Source of the DNA: G942493375 sp942493375
Lineage (GTDB): Bacteria > Armatimonadota > UBA5829
Assembly (NCBI GenBank): GCA_942493375.1
Contig: OW818698.1
Coordinates: 5,084,001 to 5,148,000, forward strand
Reading direction: 5' to 3'
DNA: 64,000 nt
This document shows, piece after piece, positions 16,247 to 24,453 of the stretch (position 1 is its first letter; each line of letters begins with the position of its first letter). The notes under the pieces are model-generated. The model made no database searches and was not told the origin of the DNA. It worked only from the letters and a program-made list of their open reading frames with translations. The position numbers were made by a program, and so were the translations under genes.

Positions 16247-16579
16247 CTAGTAAACGATTAAATATACAATCTAAGATGGGTCTGCCTGAAGCTGTAAAAT
16301 GGATTTCAGTATTCAAGAAACATGCTAATAGCGATGCTACATATAAAGTGTGGAAAGAACGATTCCGCTGTGTAGCGCTGGATAAAGAAGACGCTGTAGT
16401 GGTAAAACTGAACTATATGCACTATAATCCAGTAAAACGAGGATTGGTGGATGCACCAGAAGAGTGGATATGGTCCAGCGATTCTCATTATCATGGACTG
16501 GGCTGCGTTATTCCAATAGATAGTGCTCTTAGCTGCGGGAACTCAAGTTGATTGAAGTATGTAGGACAGTGCAGACCGG

Positions 16580-16594
16580 CGTTCCCGCAGCATA
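16580..16594 (-). repeat. right inverted repeat of the transposase cassette
   Basis: CGTTCCCGCAGCATA is the exact reverse complement of 15668-15682. A related GCTGCGGGAAC occurs at about 16533 inside the end of the gene and can pair with this copy, as REP elements do. Confidence 0.75.
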
Positions 16595-16690
16595 CGAAAT
16601 GGCTTAAATGTAATTATGGAATTCTATAATTACAGGAAATGAATTTTCTAGAATGGATTTCACATTATCACCCGTTGCCTTAGGAGAAGT

Positions 16691-16993
16691 ATGATGCTGG
16701 AAGGATTTGAGTGGTTCCTGTTTGCTTTATCTATATTGTTACCGCTGGTGATGATTGGATTGGAGTGGGTTACAAAGCGGCATCTTCCTAAGAGTCTGTG
16801 GCGTCTTGTATTGTTAATTACAGTGGTGATGGCTATCCTGTCAGTAATCGGATTACTTCCTCGCTATATCCAGGATATTCAAATGCCACATACAGTCGTC
16901 AAGGTAGTGCAGGCAATTGCAGCTGTTTTAATGATATATGCATTCATCAGAACGTTTTTTCCATTTGTTGACCGACGCAATAAATCTGATTGA
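16691..16993 (+). CDS. small three-helix membrane protein of unknown function
   Basis: The 100-residue protein has three hydrophobic segments: about residues 8-26 (WFLFALSILLPLVMIGLEW), 38-56 (LWRLVLLITVVMAILSVIGL) and 70-88, with a basic end FVDRRNKSD. TTAGGAGAAGT gives a good ribosome site for the ATG at 16691; the ATG one codon later is equally possible. I do not recognise a family. It stands alone after the transposase cassette. Confidence 0.6.
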   Translation: MMLEGFEWFLFALSILLPLVMIGLEWVTKRHLPKSLWRLVLLITVVMAILSVIGLLPRYIQDIQMPHTVVKVVQAIAAVLMIYAFIRTFFPFVDRRNKSD

Positions 16994-17425
16994 GCGCGGG
17001 TTTATTGCATTTTTGGAACCGGGGAAATGGGCACAGAAGAGCTGTTGAAATAGTATTTCTCTTATCTGCAATCCTATTAAGGTTCATATCTTGTGCCATT
17101 TATTCCTGTTTTTTAGCCATATGGGTGCAATATTGCCCTGATCCTGGAGTGAATTCCGTATCTAAAGCTTAAAATTGCTGTGGATTCACAGATTAACAGG
17201 CTCGCACCAAAATCTGAGCGAGAAGACGACTTTTCCATCAGCCCTGCAGTCCCCTTTAGGTCCTTTAATTACCATTCCCCCCTCATTCCTTTATACTTAG
17301 TGCGGCATATGAGTAGTTTCGTTTCGGTCAACGCTGGGTAGAATCAACAGCGAAGTTGATTATGAATAATGCGGGTTGAGAAGCGACTAATATTACCGAA
17401 CCGAGGTCTAGAGGTCACAGAAAAC
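16994..17425. other. 432-bp intergenic region with a degraded element copy
   Basis: Apart from the degraded element at 17301-17375 no gene or clear signal is seen. A 60-codon ORF starting at 16990 has no ribosome site or family resemblance. The element copy supplies the in-frame ATG at 17369 that extends the next gene artificially. Confidence 0.5.
17301..17375 (-). repeat. degraded 75-bp element copy
   Basis: The right end TTATGAATAATGCGGG is well kept; the left end TGCGGCATAT after TTAG and the interior (GTTTCGGTCA, AGCGAAGTTGA) are recognisable but diverged. The length of 75 bp agrees with intact copies. Confidence 0.6.
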
Positions 17426-17932
17426 ATGAACATTTTAAAGACTCTGATTCCAATGATTGCTTTGTCACTGATTTGCACCTTGCCTGTCTCGAGTGCCAGG
17501 GAGAGGCTTGTATACCCTCAGAACAGGATTACCCTCCCGGTACGTGTGACTGTCAATGGGACTCCCGTCGTATTCTCACCTGTTCAACCCTACATGGAGG
17601 CCGGGCGTGTGCTTGTTCCGATGCGGGGCGTGTTTGAGCATCTGGGGGTATCCGTGGAATGGGACGCTAAGACCCGTTCGGTGATGGCAGTACTGGGTGA
17701 GAGACTAATCGTGCTCCCTGTCAATTCAACGAACGCACTCGTCAACGGGAGAGAGACACAGATGGATGTCCCCGCTCGCATCACCCGTGGACGCACGATG
17801 GTGCCGCTCCGATTCCTAGCTGAGTCGCTGATGGCTGCAGTGCGGTGGATCCCCAGCACCAGGACGGTACAGATAGTCAAAGGGGCCAGCGTGGAGATTA
17901 TGGGCTCGACCGCAGGAGCAGAGAATCGGTAG
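17426..17932 (+). CDS. exported copper-amine-oxidase N1-like domain protein
   Basis: The 168-residue protein has a signal peptide (IPMIALSLICTLPVSSA) followed by one complete copper-amine-oxidase N1 module with both halves: VTVNGTPVVFSPVQPYMEAG, VLVPMRGVFEHLGVSVEWD, then VNGRETQMDVPARITRGRTM and VPLRFLAESLMAAVRWI. It is the smallest, cleanest instance in the window; the paralogous module is in the 7419-9083 gene. The ATG at 17426 with GAGG upstream is chosen over the ATG at 17369, which lies in a transposable element. Codon use looks more GC-rich than the neighbours, which may point to recent acquisition (impression only). Function: envelope-associated, otherwise unknown. Confidence 0.75.
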   Translation: MNILKTLIPMIALSLICTLPVSSARERLVYPQNRITLPVRVTVNGTPVVFSPVQPYMEAGRVLVPMRGVFEHLGVSVEWDAKTRSVMAVLGERLIVLPVNSTNALVNGRETQMDVPARITRGRTMVPLRFLAESLMAAVRWIPSTRTVQIVKGASVEIMGSTAGAENR

Positions 17933-18447
17933 CCGTAACTGTGCCAACGTGATCTTCTGTCTATCGGGATCTGTTGGGATATAGACCCTGATAGAATGCA
18001 TCATTATGCATATGAACGTCCAATAATAAAAAACAACCAACGGTCTTTCGGGATTTGACAGGCTGTCTCAAAAGTCGTTTGATATGGCAAAATAGGCAAA
18101 AGCGGGACTTCATCTGAATCGTATTTCTTCATAGAAGCCGTTTCTTGGTCATTCTAGCGATGTTAATTATTTAACGATTTTCATGCTGAGACTTTTGAGA
18201 CAGCCTGTCAAGGAGTGCATGCAAAGTAATGGCGGAGAACAAAAGTGAACATTCACTCCGGAAATCCCGAAAGGAAACAGCATAAGGTTTGGTTTACAAT
18301 ATAAATTAAAGTGCATACGGCGGTTTCGGGACTTCCGGGTTGGGATTAGAGATTGTTGAACATCTTGATCGCTTGTAGTCCAATCCTCAAGTCCCGAAAC
18401 ACCTTGCAAGTTCCGTAGCATACGAACAACCTCTATCCCTGTTTCAA
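17933..18447. other. 515-bp intergenic region with nested inverted repeats
   Basis: No gene is seen. The region holds the 157-bp MITE (18055-18211), an outer 12-bp inverted repeat CTTTCGGGATTT (18045-18056) / AAATCCCGAAAG (18262-18273), and a related imperfect inverted repeat GTTTCGGGACTT (18323-18334) / AAGTCCCGAAAC (18389-18400). Confidence 0.6.
18055..18211. mobile_element. 157-bp MITE with perfect 22-bp terminal inverted repeats
   Basis: The left end TTGACAGGCTGTCTCAAAAG (plus TC) at 18055-18076 is repeated exactly in inverse at 18190-18211. The 113-bp interior has no ORF. The GGCTGTCTCAAAA motif resembles ends of several IS families, so it is probably a non-autonomous derivative of an IS present elsewhere in the genome (inference). 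It is unrelated to the 74-bp element. Confidence 0.85.
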
Positions 18448-19998
18448 TTATTCCGTTGCTTGCAGGGCTTTTACCAGTTTTGTCAGTAGGGCTGTTACTT
18501 CCTGGCAGGTGATGGTTTTGTTTCCGTTGAATTTATCTCCGCTTATTAGCTTACCTATCTGATGGATGTCCATGTATGCCCAGTGATTATTTGGGATATC
18601 GGAGAACCGGGTCCTGGTTGAGAGGTCGGGCGGGGTTATGCGCATTGCGTTTGGCATTAGCACTATCAGCCTGTGAAGCATGGAGGCGAATTCATACCTG
18701 GTCAGAGTTTTGTTTCCTCGGAATAGGGAATCCGAAGAACCCTGGATTATACCGATTCTGCCCAGCTCAGAAATGGCTTCTACAACAGGATGATCTGCTG
18801 GCACATCGTTAAAAACATTCAAAGCCGGATTGTCATTTTTGAGCTTAAAAGTAGCACCCAGTGCCTGGGCAACATCATATCTTGTAGCTGTTTTCTTTGG
18901 TTCAGAAAAGCTGTATGGTGTGAACTCTTTAGCACTCTGGGTCTTTATATTGGGAGAGGATTCCATATTTCCCCAGTTGATTGCTTCCAGGTTTGCAGCG
19001 GGTGAATCCAGAGTGAGGTCAGGTCTGGAGGTTTCTGATGGTTCAGTGGGCATAACCTTTGTTGTTGTTACATCCGGAGTCTGTTCCGGAACTGCTGCGA
19101 TAACAGGCTGACTGGTTTCACTGCTCATGGCTATGCTGTCAGGGTCATCCCCTTTACGTTCATACTGGGGAACCTGGATCTGGTTCTTTTTCTGGGCTTC
19201 GGTCATTACCCTGTCTTTGGCATAGGCGTATAACTCTCCGATGGTGATGATGCCGTCTTTGCTGCCTCTAGCGCCCGCGCCGTCTGCTCCACCATCAAGG
19301 CCTTTGCAGAGGTAGTAGGCATAGTTGCCTCCATTGCCGTCAGCCCGTTCGTAGGACTTCTGGTCCTCTGCACACGATCTCAGGAATGCGTAGCGCTGTT
19401 CACCTGAGCCGATAGACTTGGATTTTGCCAGCGAGTTTTCCCCAAAGCCTTTGGACTGATCCAATCCTCCGACAGCTTTGCCTGGAATATTGCGGCAGGC
19501 ATCGGTGATTACTACTATATTCTCAGCACCGCTCTTGCGCAGGATCTCATATACTCTGGATAATCCGACCAGATCCGATGGTTCGACTTTCTGGAAACCC
19601 AGGGGAACCAAGTAGTCATTGCCATCCGACATCCGTACCCCGTGCCCACTGAAGAAGAACAGGGCAGTATCTCCCTTATCCAATCCGCCTGTCGGAATCC
19701 AGATAGGAAGCTGTCTTTCGATGTTAAGTTTCTGGGGATAGAACCTTGCTATATTCGGCTTGTTAGTTTCAGGGTCGATGGCCTCATCAGTCATCATCCA
19801 AACTTTGAATCCTTGTTTTTGTAGAGCTTCCGCTATGTTTTTGACATCTGTAATGCACCCGCTAAGCGGAGGCGCAATATTGCTATCATACTCGTTGCAC
19901 CCGACCAATACTGCAACTTTCTTTTGAGCAAAAGCCGGTGTAACTCCGCATACAAGAAGTAAAAGAACAACAGCAAATAGTATCGCATAACAGCGCAT
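18448..19998 (-). CDS. exported caspase-family (C14) peptidase with SLH domains
   Basis: The 516-residue protein has a signal peptide (LFAVVLLLLVCGVTPAFA), a caspase-like domain at about residues 25-290 with the dyad His119 in FFFSGHG and Cys168 in DACRN, a Thr/Pro-rich linker, and two SLH-type repeats near the end (LNVFNDVPADHPVVEAISEL; FSDIPNNHWAYMDIHQIGKL). SLH domains anchor proteins to the cell wall or outer layer, so this is probably a surface-attached protease. The ATG at 19998 has GAGGTAGAGAA in front; the longer frame to 20043 lacks a ribosome site. Targets unknown. The second SLH repeat is shorter than usual. Confidence 0.85.
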   Translation of the reverse strand: MRCYAILFAVVLLLLVCGVTPAFAQKKVAVLVGCNEYDSNIAPPLSGCITDVKNIAEALQKQGFKVWMMTDEAIDPETNKPNIARFYPQKLNIERQLPIWIPTGGLDKGDTALFFFSGHGVRMSDGNDYLVPLGFQKVEPSDLVGLSRVYEILRKSGAENIVVITDACRNIPGKAVGGLDQSKGFGENSLAKSKSIGSGEQRYAFLRSCAEDQKSYERADGNGGNYAYYLCKGLDGGADGAGARGSKDGIITIGELYAYAKDRVMTEAQKKNQIQVPQYERKGDDPDSIAMSSETSQPVIAAVPEQTPDVTTTKVMPTEPSETSRPDLTLDSPAANLEAINWGNMESSPNIKTQSAKEFTPYSFSEPKKTATRYDVAQALGATFKLKNDNPALNVFNDVPADHPVVEAISELGRIGIIQGSSDSLFRGNKTLTRYEFASMLHRLIVLMPNAMRITPPDLSTRTRFSDIPNNHWAYMDIHQIGKLISGDKFNGNKTITCQEVTALLTKLVKALQATE

Positions 19999-20563
19999 TT
20001 CTCTACCTCTACATAAGGATTCAATAGAGCGGAATGTCTTCATTTTATTATATCCCTTCCGGTGAGTAAATGGGATGGATTCCTCATATTTTTATCCGGA
20101 ATTGATTGTGGGTTCTTAAACATTGGTTGCAGCTGGCAGTAAAGACAAAAGCTGAGTAAATCATGAATAATTCTGCTTAGCAAACAAGCTTGACTCCGTA
20201 GATTTGAGCTCGAATTCCACATTAAGAAACCGTCATCAAAATATTATGAAAATATACCTCGAAAAACTGATACAAATTCGTGTTCCTGGCGTCTTATAAT
20301 CATGTAGGATTTATTTTCTCGATAGCATTTGCACGTGTCCTCCCACAGCTCCTTTTAAATTATAACGCTGGCGCAAAAAAAACGGCATCCAGTTGCATTT
20401 GGGGAAGCTGTAGATAAAAAAATGCGCGAGACATTGTTAAAACGAACTCCCCTGAGCTCAGATATACCAGAATCTGAGCTCAGTCTGTTCTCGGATAACC
20501 CGATTTTAAAATCCGAAACGAACTCCCACTGAGCGTCTGTCCCGTTATTGGAGAGCAGTGATT
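19999..20563. other. 565-bp intergenic region with element remnant and hairpin
   Basis: It contains the right half of a 74-bp element at about 20125-20176 (AAAAGCTGAG, ATCATGAATAATTCTGC, TTAG), a 12-bp perfect stem CTGAGCTCAGAT (20452-20463) / ATCTGAGCTCAG (20472-20483), and a direct repeat AACGAACTCCC at 20441 and 20517 that brackets the stem. A TATAAT at about 20294 may be a promoter. No gene is seen. Confidence 0.5.
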
Positions 20564-21625
20564 ATGCGATTCATTGTCTATTTGGCTGTTGTTCTTGTTA
20601 TGGTGGTTTTGCTCCAGGCCGGATTTACTGCTCAGAAGGTGGTGCCTCGCGGCAGTCGGATACTGGCTGTTGATGTAGGCATGGCTGAGGACAATGACTA
20701 TAACGCTGCATTCGCAAAGGCCAAAGCCGTTGGGATGCAGGATATAGGGCTCTCGCAGGACTGGAGCGATGTCGAGACTTCCCCCGGTAACTACAATGGG
20801 CAGTGGTTTGCCATCGCTAACTCCTACTACCCCAAGACCAATACTGCTGTAACAGTTACACTCCGTCCTATCCACAACTGGAGAAAGATGGTCCCGGCAG
20901 ACCTGATGGATGTCCGTTTCAACGACCCTCGGATGATTGCCCGATTCGAGAAGCTGCTGGATTTCGTGTTTTCCCAGATGCCGGACACCAAGCTGGATGC
21001 CCTTGTCATAGGTTCCGAGTTCGATGTCTATCTGGGCAAGGATCCCGCACTGTGGAAAGACTTCACCATCTTCTACAAGGCAGTAGGAGCTTATGCCCGC
21101 AAAAAGCATCCAGGGCTTAAGATAGCTGCTGAATCCACTCTCAAGGGCTTCACCGGGCCTGCAAGGATATATCTCAAGGACTTAAACAAGGCGAGTGACT
21201 TGATCGGTGTTTCGCATTATCCACTCGTTGATGGTTTCGCAGTGCAGGACCCGAAAGTCGTCGGAGGTATATTCGATAGACTGGTCGCAGCTTATCCTGG
21301 CAAGAAGATATGCTTCTACCAGTGGGGATATCCCTCCAGTCCCTTGTTGAACAGCTCCGAAGAGAAGCAGGCTCAGTTCATCAGGGAGACTTTCAAGGCC
21401 TGGGACCGTCACGTAAATAGCGTGCTTCTAGTAGATTTCACCTGGCTGCACGACCTCCCTGATTCAGCACTCAGTCAAAATGCCAAATACTTCGGTCTCT
21501 CCGACCCAAAGTTCCTGGCATTCCTACAAACACTGGGACTCAGAACCTACCAAGGCTCCGGCAAAGATAAAGCATCATACTGCGTGCTGAAGTCAGAAGC
21601 CTTTGCAAGAGGCTGGAGAAGATAG
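20564..21625 (+). CDS. exported TIM-barrel glycosidase-like protein with altered nucleophile
   Basis: The 353-residue protein has a signal peptide (VYLAVVLVMVVLLQAGFTA) and one barrel domain. Strand motifs include LSQDWSDVETSPGNYNGQWF, VTLRPIHNWRKMVP, LDALVIGSEFDVYLG (Glu152, acid/base position) and CFYQWGYPSS. In related clan-A glycosidases the last motif reads TExGYPSS with Glu as nucleophile; here it is Gln253. The protein may therefore bind rather than cleave glycans. An in-frame GTG at 20558 with closer GGAG spacing is an alternative start. It is followed by the recG promoter region. Confidence 0.7.
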   Translation: MRFIVYLAVVLVMVVLLQAGFTAQKVVPRGSRILAVDVGMAEDNDYNAAFAKAKAVGMQDIGLSQDWSDVETSPGNYNGQWFAIANSYYPKTNTAVTVTLRPIHNWRKMVPADLMDVRFNDPRMIARFEKLLDFVFSQMPDTKLDALVIGSEFDVYLGKDPALWKDFTIFYKAVGAYARKKHPGLKIAAESTLKGFTGPARIYLKDLNKASDLIGVSHYPLVDGFAVQDPKVVGGIFDRLVAAYPGKKICFYQWGYPSSPLLNSSEEKQAQFIRETFKAWDRHVNSVLLVDFTWLHDLPDSALSQNAKYFGLSDPKFLAFLQTLGLRTYQGSGKDKASYCVLKSEAFARGWRR

Positions 21626-21670
21626 CCCCAATATCCACCCCGCAAAATCCCGTCTCTCATCCCGATGTCC

Positions 21671-21704
21671 AGGGCCTGAAGCCTGAAGTCTGAAGCCCGA
21701 AGTC
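21671..21704 (+). repeat. CCTGAAG direct repeats
   Basis: Four tandem variants of the motif (GGCCTGAAGCCTGAAGTCTG, then AAGCCCGAAGTCTG) are present. Its reverse complement occurs at 25054-25076 (GGCTTCAGGCTTCAGACTTC), on the other side of the recG-coaD block. Confidence 0.6.
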
Positions 21705-21717
21705 TGTCCCTTCCCGC

Positions 21718-21747
21718 TTGACAGTGCCTGCTTGGGTTTACTATACT
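21718..21747 (+). promoter_or_regulatory. sigma-70-type promoter for recG
   Basis: TTGACA at 21718-21723 and TATACT at 21742-21747 are separated by 18 bp. The expected start of transcription, near 21754, leaves a leader of about 12 bases before the recG ATG. Confidence 0.75.
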
Positions 21748-21765
21748 ATCTGAGGCGGATAGGCT

Positions 21766-23904
21766 ATGGCGTACACCAAAGATTTAGAAGAAAAAGCCCA
21801 GACAGCGTCCGGCAGGAGTGGACCCGAAAGGACACTGGACACACCAGTCCAGTATGCCAAAGGGGTAGGTCCTCGCTTTGCCAAAATGCTTGAGAAACTG
21901 GGCGTTTTTAGTGTACGGGACCTTTTAGCGCACTATCCCAAACGTCACGAAGACCGTACAAAATTCGCGCGCGTGGGTGAACTTGAGCACGGTGAACCGG
22001 CGTTGGTGTGCGGCAGTGTGTTGTCAGTCGATAACATGAAGACGCGCGGTACCCTTGTCCTGACTAAAGTGGCTATAGACGACGGCTCCGGTGTCGTTAT
22101 GCTCACCTGGTTTAATCAGCCATACCGCCGAGAGCAGTTTTTAAAGCTTAAGGGCCGCAAGATTGTCGCATACGGCACTGTACAGCTTAACCGCTGGGGA
22201 CCCGAGATTGGGAGCCCTGACTGGGAGATCTTTGCAGATGAAGAATCAGCTGCTCACAGCAGATTGGTTCCGGTTTACTCTTTAACCGATGGTCTGTTCC
22301 AGACTCAGATGCGCAGTATCGCGCTGCATGTGCTGGATGGCTACGCAGAGCTGGTTGAGGAGACTCTACCGCAAGCTTTGCGCGACAGATTGCATCTGAT
22401 GGGTGCAGTGGACGCTGTCCGGAACATTCACTTTCCGGAGAGCAAGGAGAACTTGGAAGCCGCCAGAAAGCGCCTCGTTTTCGAGGAGCTTTTTCTGCTG
22501 CAGCTGGCTTTGGCTATCCGTAAGCATGGAATGGAGCTTCCTGGTGAGGGGATTGTGTTTGCAATTCCGGATACATTTGCCCGGGATGTTAAGCAGGTTT
22601 TACCTTTTGAAATGACCGACGCCCAGAAGCGTGTTACCCAGGAGATTCTGGGAGACATGCGCAAGCCGACCTGTATGAACCGGTTGCTACAGGGTGATGT
22701 GGGTTCCGGCAAGACTGCTGTTGCGATGGCTGCTATGATGGTTGCTGTGCGCAATGGTTACCAGGCTGCTCTGATGGCGCCGACTGAAATATTAGCTGAG
22801 CAGCACTATCTGGCAATGTCCGAAATGTTCGGAAATCTGGATATGCTGGGCTTGACGACTGATTTATTGACCGGAAGCCTGAAAGCCAAACAGAAGCGTG
22901 AGGTCCTGGAGCGTATAGCTTCCGGTGAGACCCGCGTGATTATAGGCACCCACGCTCTCATTCAAGAGGGTGTAGCGTTCCATAAACTGGGACTGGTTAT
23001 AGTTGATGAGCAGCACCGGTTCGGAGTCTTGCAGCGGGCTGCATTGATGGAAAAAGGGCAGCATCCTGATATACTAGTGATGACTGCAACACCTATTCCA
23101 AGGACACTGACTTTGACGTTATATGGGGATCTGGATGTCTCGATTATCGACCAGATGCCTCCGGGCCGTAAACCTATTAAGACCCACTGGAAGCAGATAG
23201 GGGAGCGCAAGAAAGTTTATAAGGCCCTGCGGACGCTGATAGATGATGGTAAACAGGCATATGTTGTATGCCCGTTGATTGAGGAGTCTGAAAAGCTGCA
23301 GGTGCGGGCAGCTACCGATCTTGCAGAGGAGCTCCAGCATGAGCTCTTTCCTGACCTTAAAGTCGGCTTATTGCATGGTCAGATGAAGACCGATGAGCGA
23401 GACGCGGCGATGAAAGCATTCAGACATCGCGAACTGGACATACTGGTTGCGACCACGGTTATCGAGGTCGGTGTTGATGTTCCCAATGCTGTGTGTATGA
23501 TTGTAGAAGATGCTGATAGATTTGGCCTGGCGCAATTGCATCAGCTCAGGGGACGGGTTGGCAGAGGCAGCGACCAGAGTTTCTGTGTTCTGATCTGCGA
23601 AGCCAACAGCGATGAAGCTGCCAAACGCATGCAGACTATGGCAGATTCTAATGATGGGTTTGTCATAGCTGAAGAGGACTTAAAACTCAGAGGGCCTGGA
23701 GAGTTCTACGGGACCAGGCAGAGTGGAATGCCCTCCTTTGAGATAGCGGATGTGTTCCGCGATATTCCGATATTGGAGCTGGCTAGAAAAGAGGCGTTCG
23801 AGATAGTATCAAAGGACCGTGCCTTAACTGCTCCTGAGTATAAAGTCTTAAAGAAAAGACTGTTGGCCAAGTATGAATCTTTTCAACTTGCTGTGGTGAG
23901 TTGA
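21766..23904 (+). CDS. recG: ATP-dependent DNA helicase RecG
   Basis: RecG remodels stalled replication forks and Holliday junctions. The 712-residue protein has an N-terminal wedge/OB domain (about residues 25-200; VQYAKGVGPRFAKMLEKLGV, LLAHYPKRHEDR) and two helicase lobes with Walker A GDVGSGKT (near 311), the DEQH box (near 413), MTATPIPRT, and motif VI QLRGRVGRG followed by the RecG-specific C-terminal hook. It has the normal length for short RecG proteins. The ATG is preceded by GAGGCGGATAGGCT. coaD follows after 20 bases, so the two are probably cotranscribed. Confidence 0.97.
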   Translation: MAYTKDLEEKAQTASGRSGPERTLDTPVQYAKGVGPRFAKMLEKLGVFSVRDLLAHYPKRHEDRTKFARVGELEHGEPALVCGSVLSVDNMKTRGTLVLTKVAIDDGSGVVMLTWFNQPYRREQFLKLKGRKIVAYGTVQLNRWGPEIGSPDWEIFADEESAAHSRLVPVYSLTDGLFQTQMRSIALHVLDGYAELVEETLPQALRDRLHLMGAVDAVRNIHFPESKENLEAARKRLVFEELFLLQLALAIRKHGMELPGEGIVFAIPDTFARDVKQVLPFEMTDAQKRVTQEILGDMRKPTCMNRLLQGDVGSGKTAVAMAAMMVAVRNGYQAALMAPTEILAEQHYLAMSEMFGNLDMLGLTTDLLTGSLKAKQKREVLERIASGETRVIIGTHALIQEGVAFHKLGLVIVDEQHRFGVLQRAALMEKGQHPDILVMTATPIPRTLTLTLYGDLDVSIIDQMPPGRKPIKTHWKQIGERKKVYKALRTLIDDGKQAYVVCPLIEESEKLQVRAATDLAEELQHELFPDLKVGLLHGQMKTDERDAAMKAFRHRELDILVATTVIEVGVDVPNAVCMIVEDADRFGLAQLHQLRGRVGRGSDQSFCVLICEANSDEAAKRMQTMADSNDGFVIAEEDLKLRGPGEFYGTRQSGMPSFEIADVFRDIPILELARKEAFEIVSKDRALTAPEYKVLKKRLLAKYESFQLAVVS

Positions 23905-23924
23905 TTTTGTGAGGGATGTCTGAC

Positions 23925-24401
23925 ATGAAGGCAATTTATCCCGGTAGTTTTGACCCGGTAACCGCGGGGCACTTGGATATTATCGAGCGGTCCGCGCGGA
24001 TATTTGATCACGTGGTCGTCTCTGTTGCAGTCAATATAGAGAAAAAACCTATGTTTACTGTTGCCGAGAGAGTCAAGATGCTGAAGAATGCCTGTCGGCA
24101 CCTGGATAATGTAGAAGTGGACTATTTCCACGGACTACTGGTAAACTATGTAGTGAGTAGAGAGGCCAAGGTAGTTGTAAAAGGCCTCCGGGCAGTCTCG
24201 GATTTTGAGTTCGAGTTTCAGATGTCGCTCATGAACCGTCGTATCAGCGAAGAAGTTGAAACGCTGTTTATGATGACAAGTGCTGAAAACTCATTCTTAA
24301 GTTCCAGACTGGTAAAAGAGATGGCAATGTTCGGTGCTTCTTTGGAAGGACTGGTTCCTAAGGAAGTTGAACAAAAGATAATTGAAAAGCTCAAACAGTA
24401 A
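23925..24401 (+). CDS. coaD: phosphopantetheine adenylyltransferase
   Basis: CoaD transfers AMP from ATP to 4'-phosphopantetheine, the next-to-last step of coenzyme A synthesis. The 158-residue protein shows YPGSFDPVTAGHLDII (the T/HxGH nucleotide-binding motif), NRRI, and ENSFLSSRLVKE near the C-terminus. The ATG at 23925 is chosen because GAGG lies 10 bases upstream and family members start MKAIYPGSF; the ATG at 23916 would overlap the ribosome site. The TAA stop at 24399-24401 forms part of the GTAA target copy of the small element that follows. Confidence 0.96.
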   Translation: MKAIYPGSFDPVTAGHLDIIERSARIFDHVVVSVAVNIEKKPMFTVAERVKMLKNACRHLDNVEVDYFHGLLVNYVVSREAKVVVKGLRAVSDFEFEFQMSLMNRRISEEVETLFMMTSAENSFLSSRLVKEMAMFGASLEGLVPKEVEQKIIEKLKQ

Positions 24402-24432
24402 CACGCATTATTCACCAAGCTGTTAATGCGGG
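24402..24432 (+). mobile_element. internally deleted copy of the 74-bp element
   Basis: Only the two ends remain (CACGCATTATTCACCAAGC and TTAATGCGGG), 31 bp in all, bracketed by exact GTAA copies at 24398-24401 and 24433-24436. The left GTAA includes the stop codon of coaD. Confidence 0.75.
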
Positions 24433-24453
24433 GTAATTACATCGGAGGCGGGT

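Larger units (their letters stand above)
15827..16551 (+). pseudogene. RAYT-like Y1 transposase interrupted by two small elements
   Basis: Three pieces of one gene are present: 15827-15888 (MSNSRYRNTYIDGCSHFCTA), 15967-16173 (SIVEYLPVFNEDRLKQIVLD, with the HUH motif in VIMPEHIHILV) and 16251-16551 (KVWKERFRCVALDKEDA, then LNYMHYNPVKRGLVDAPEEW). These match the IS200-like Y1/REP-associated tyrosine transposase family, single-strand transposases that act on REP palindromes. Elements at 15889-15962 and 16174-16246 interrupt it. Deleting 15889-15966 (78 bp) and 16174-16250 (77 bp), each an element plus one 4-bp target copy, gives a continuous frame of 190 codons. As it stands it cannot make the full protein. 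The family link is strong; catalytic Tyr not assigned. Confidence 0.9.
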
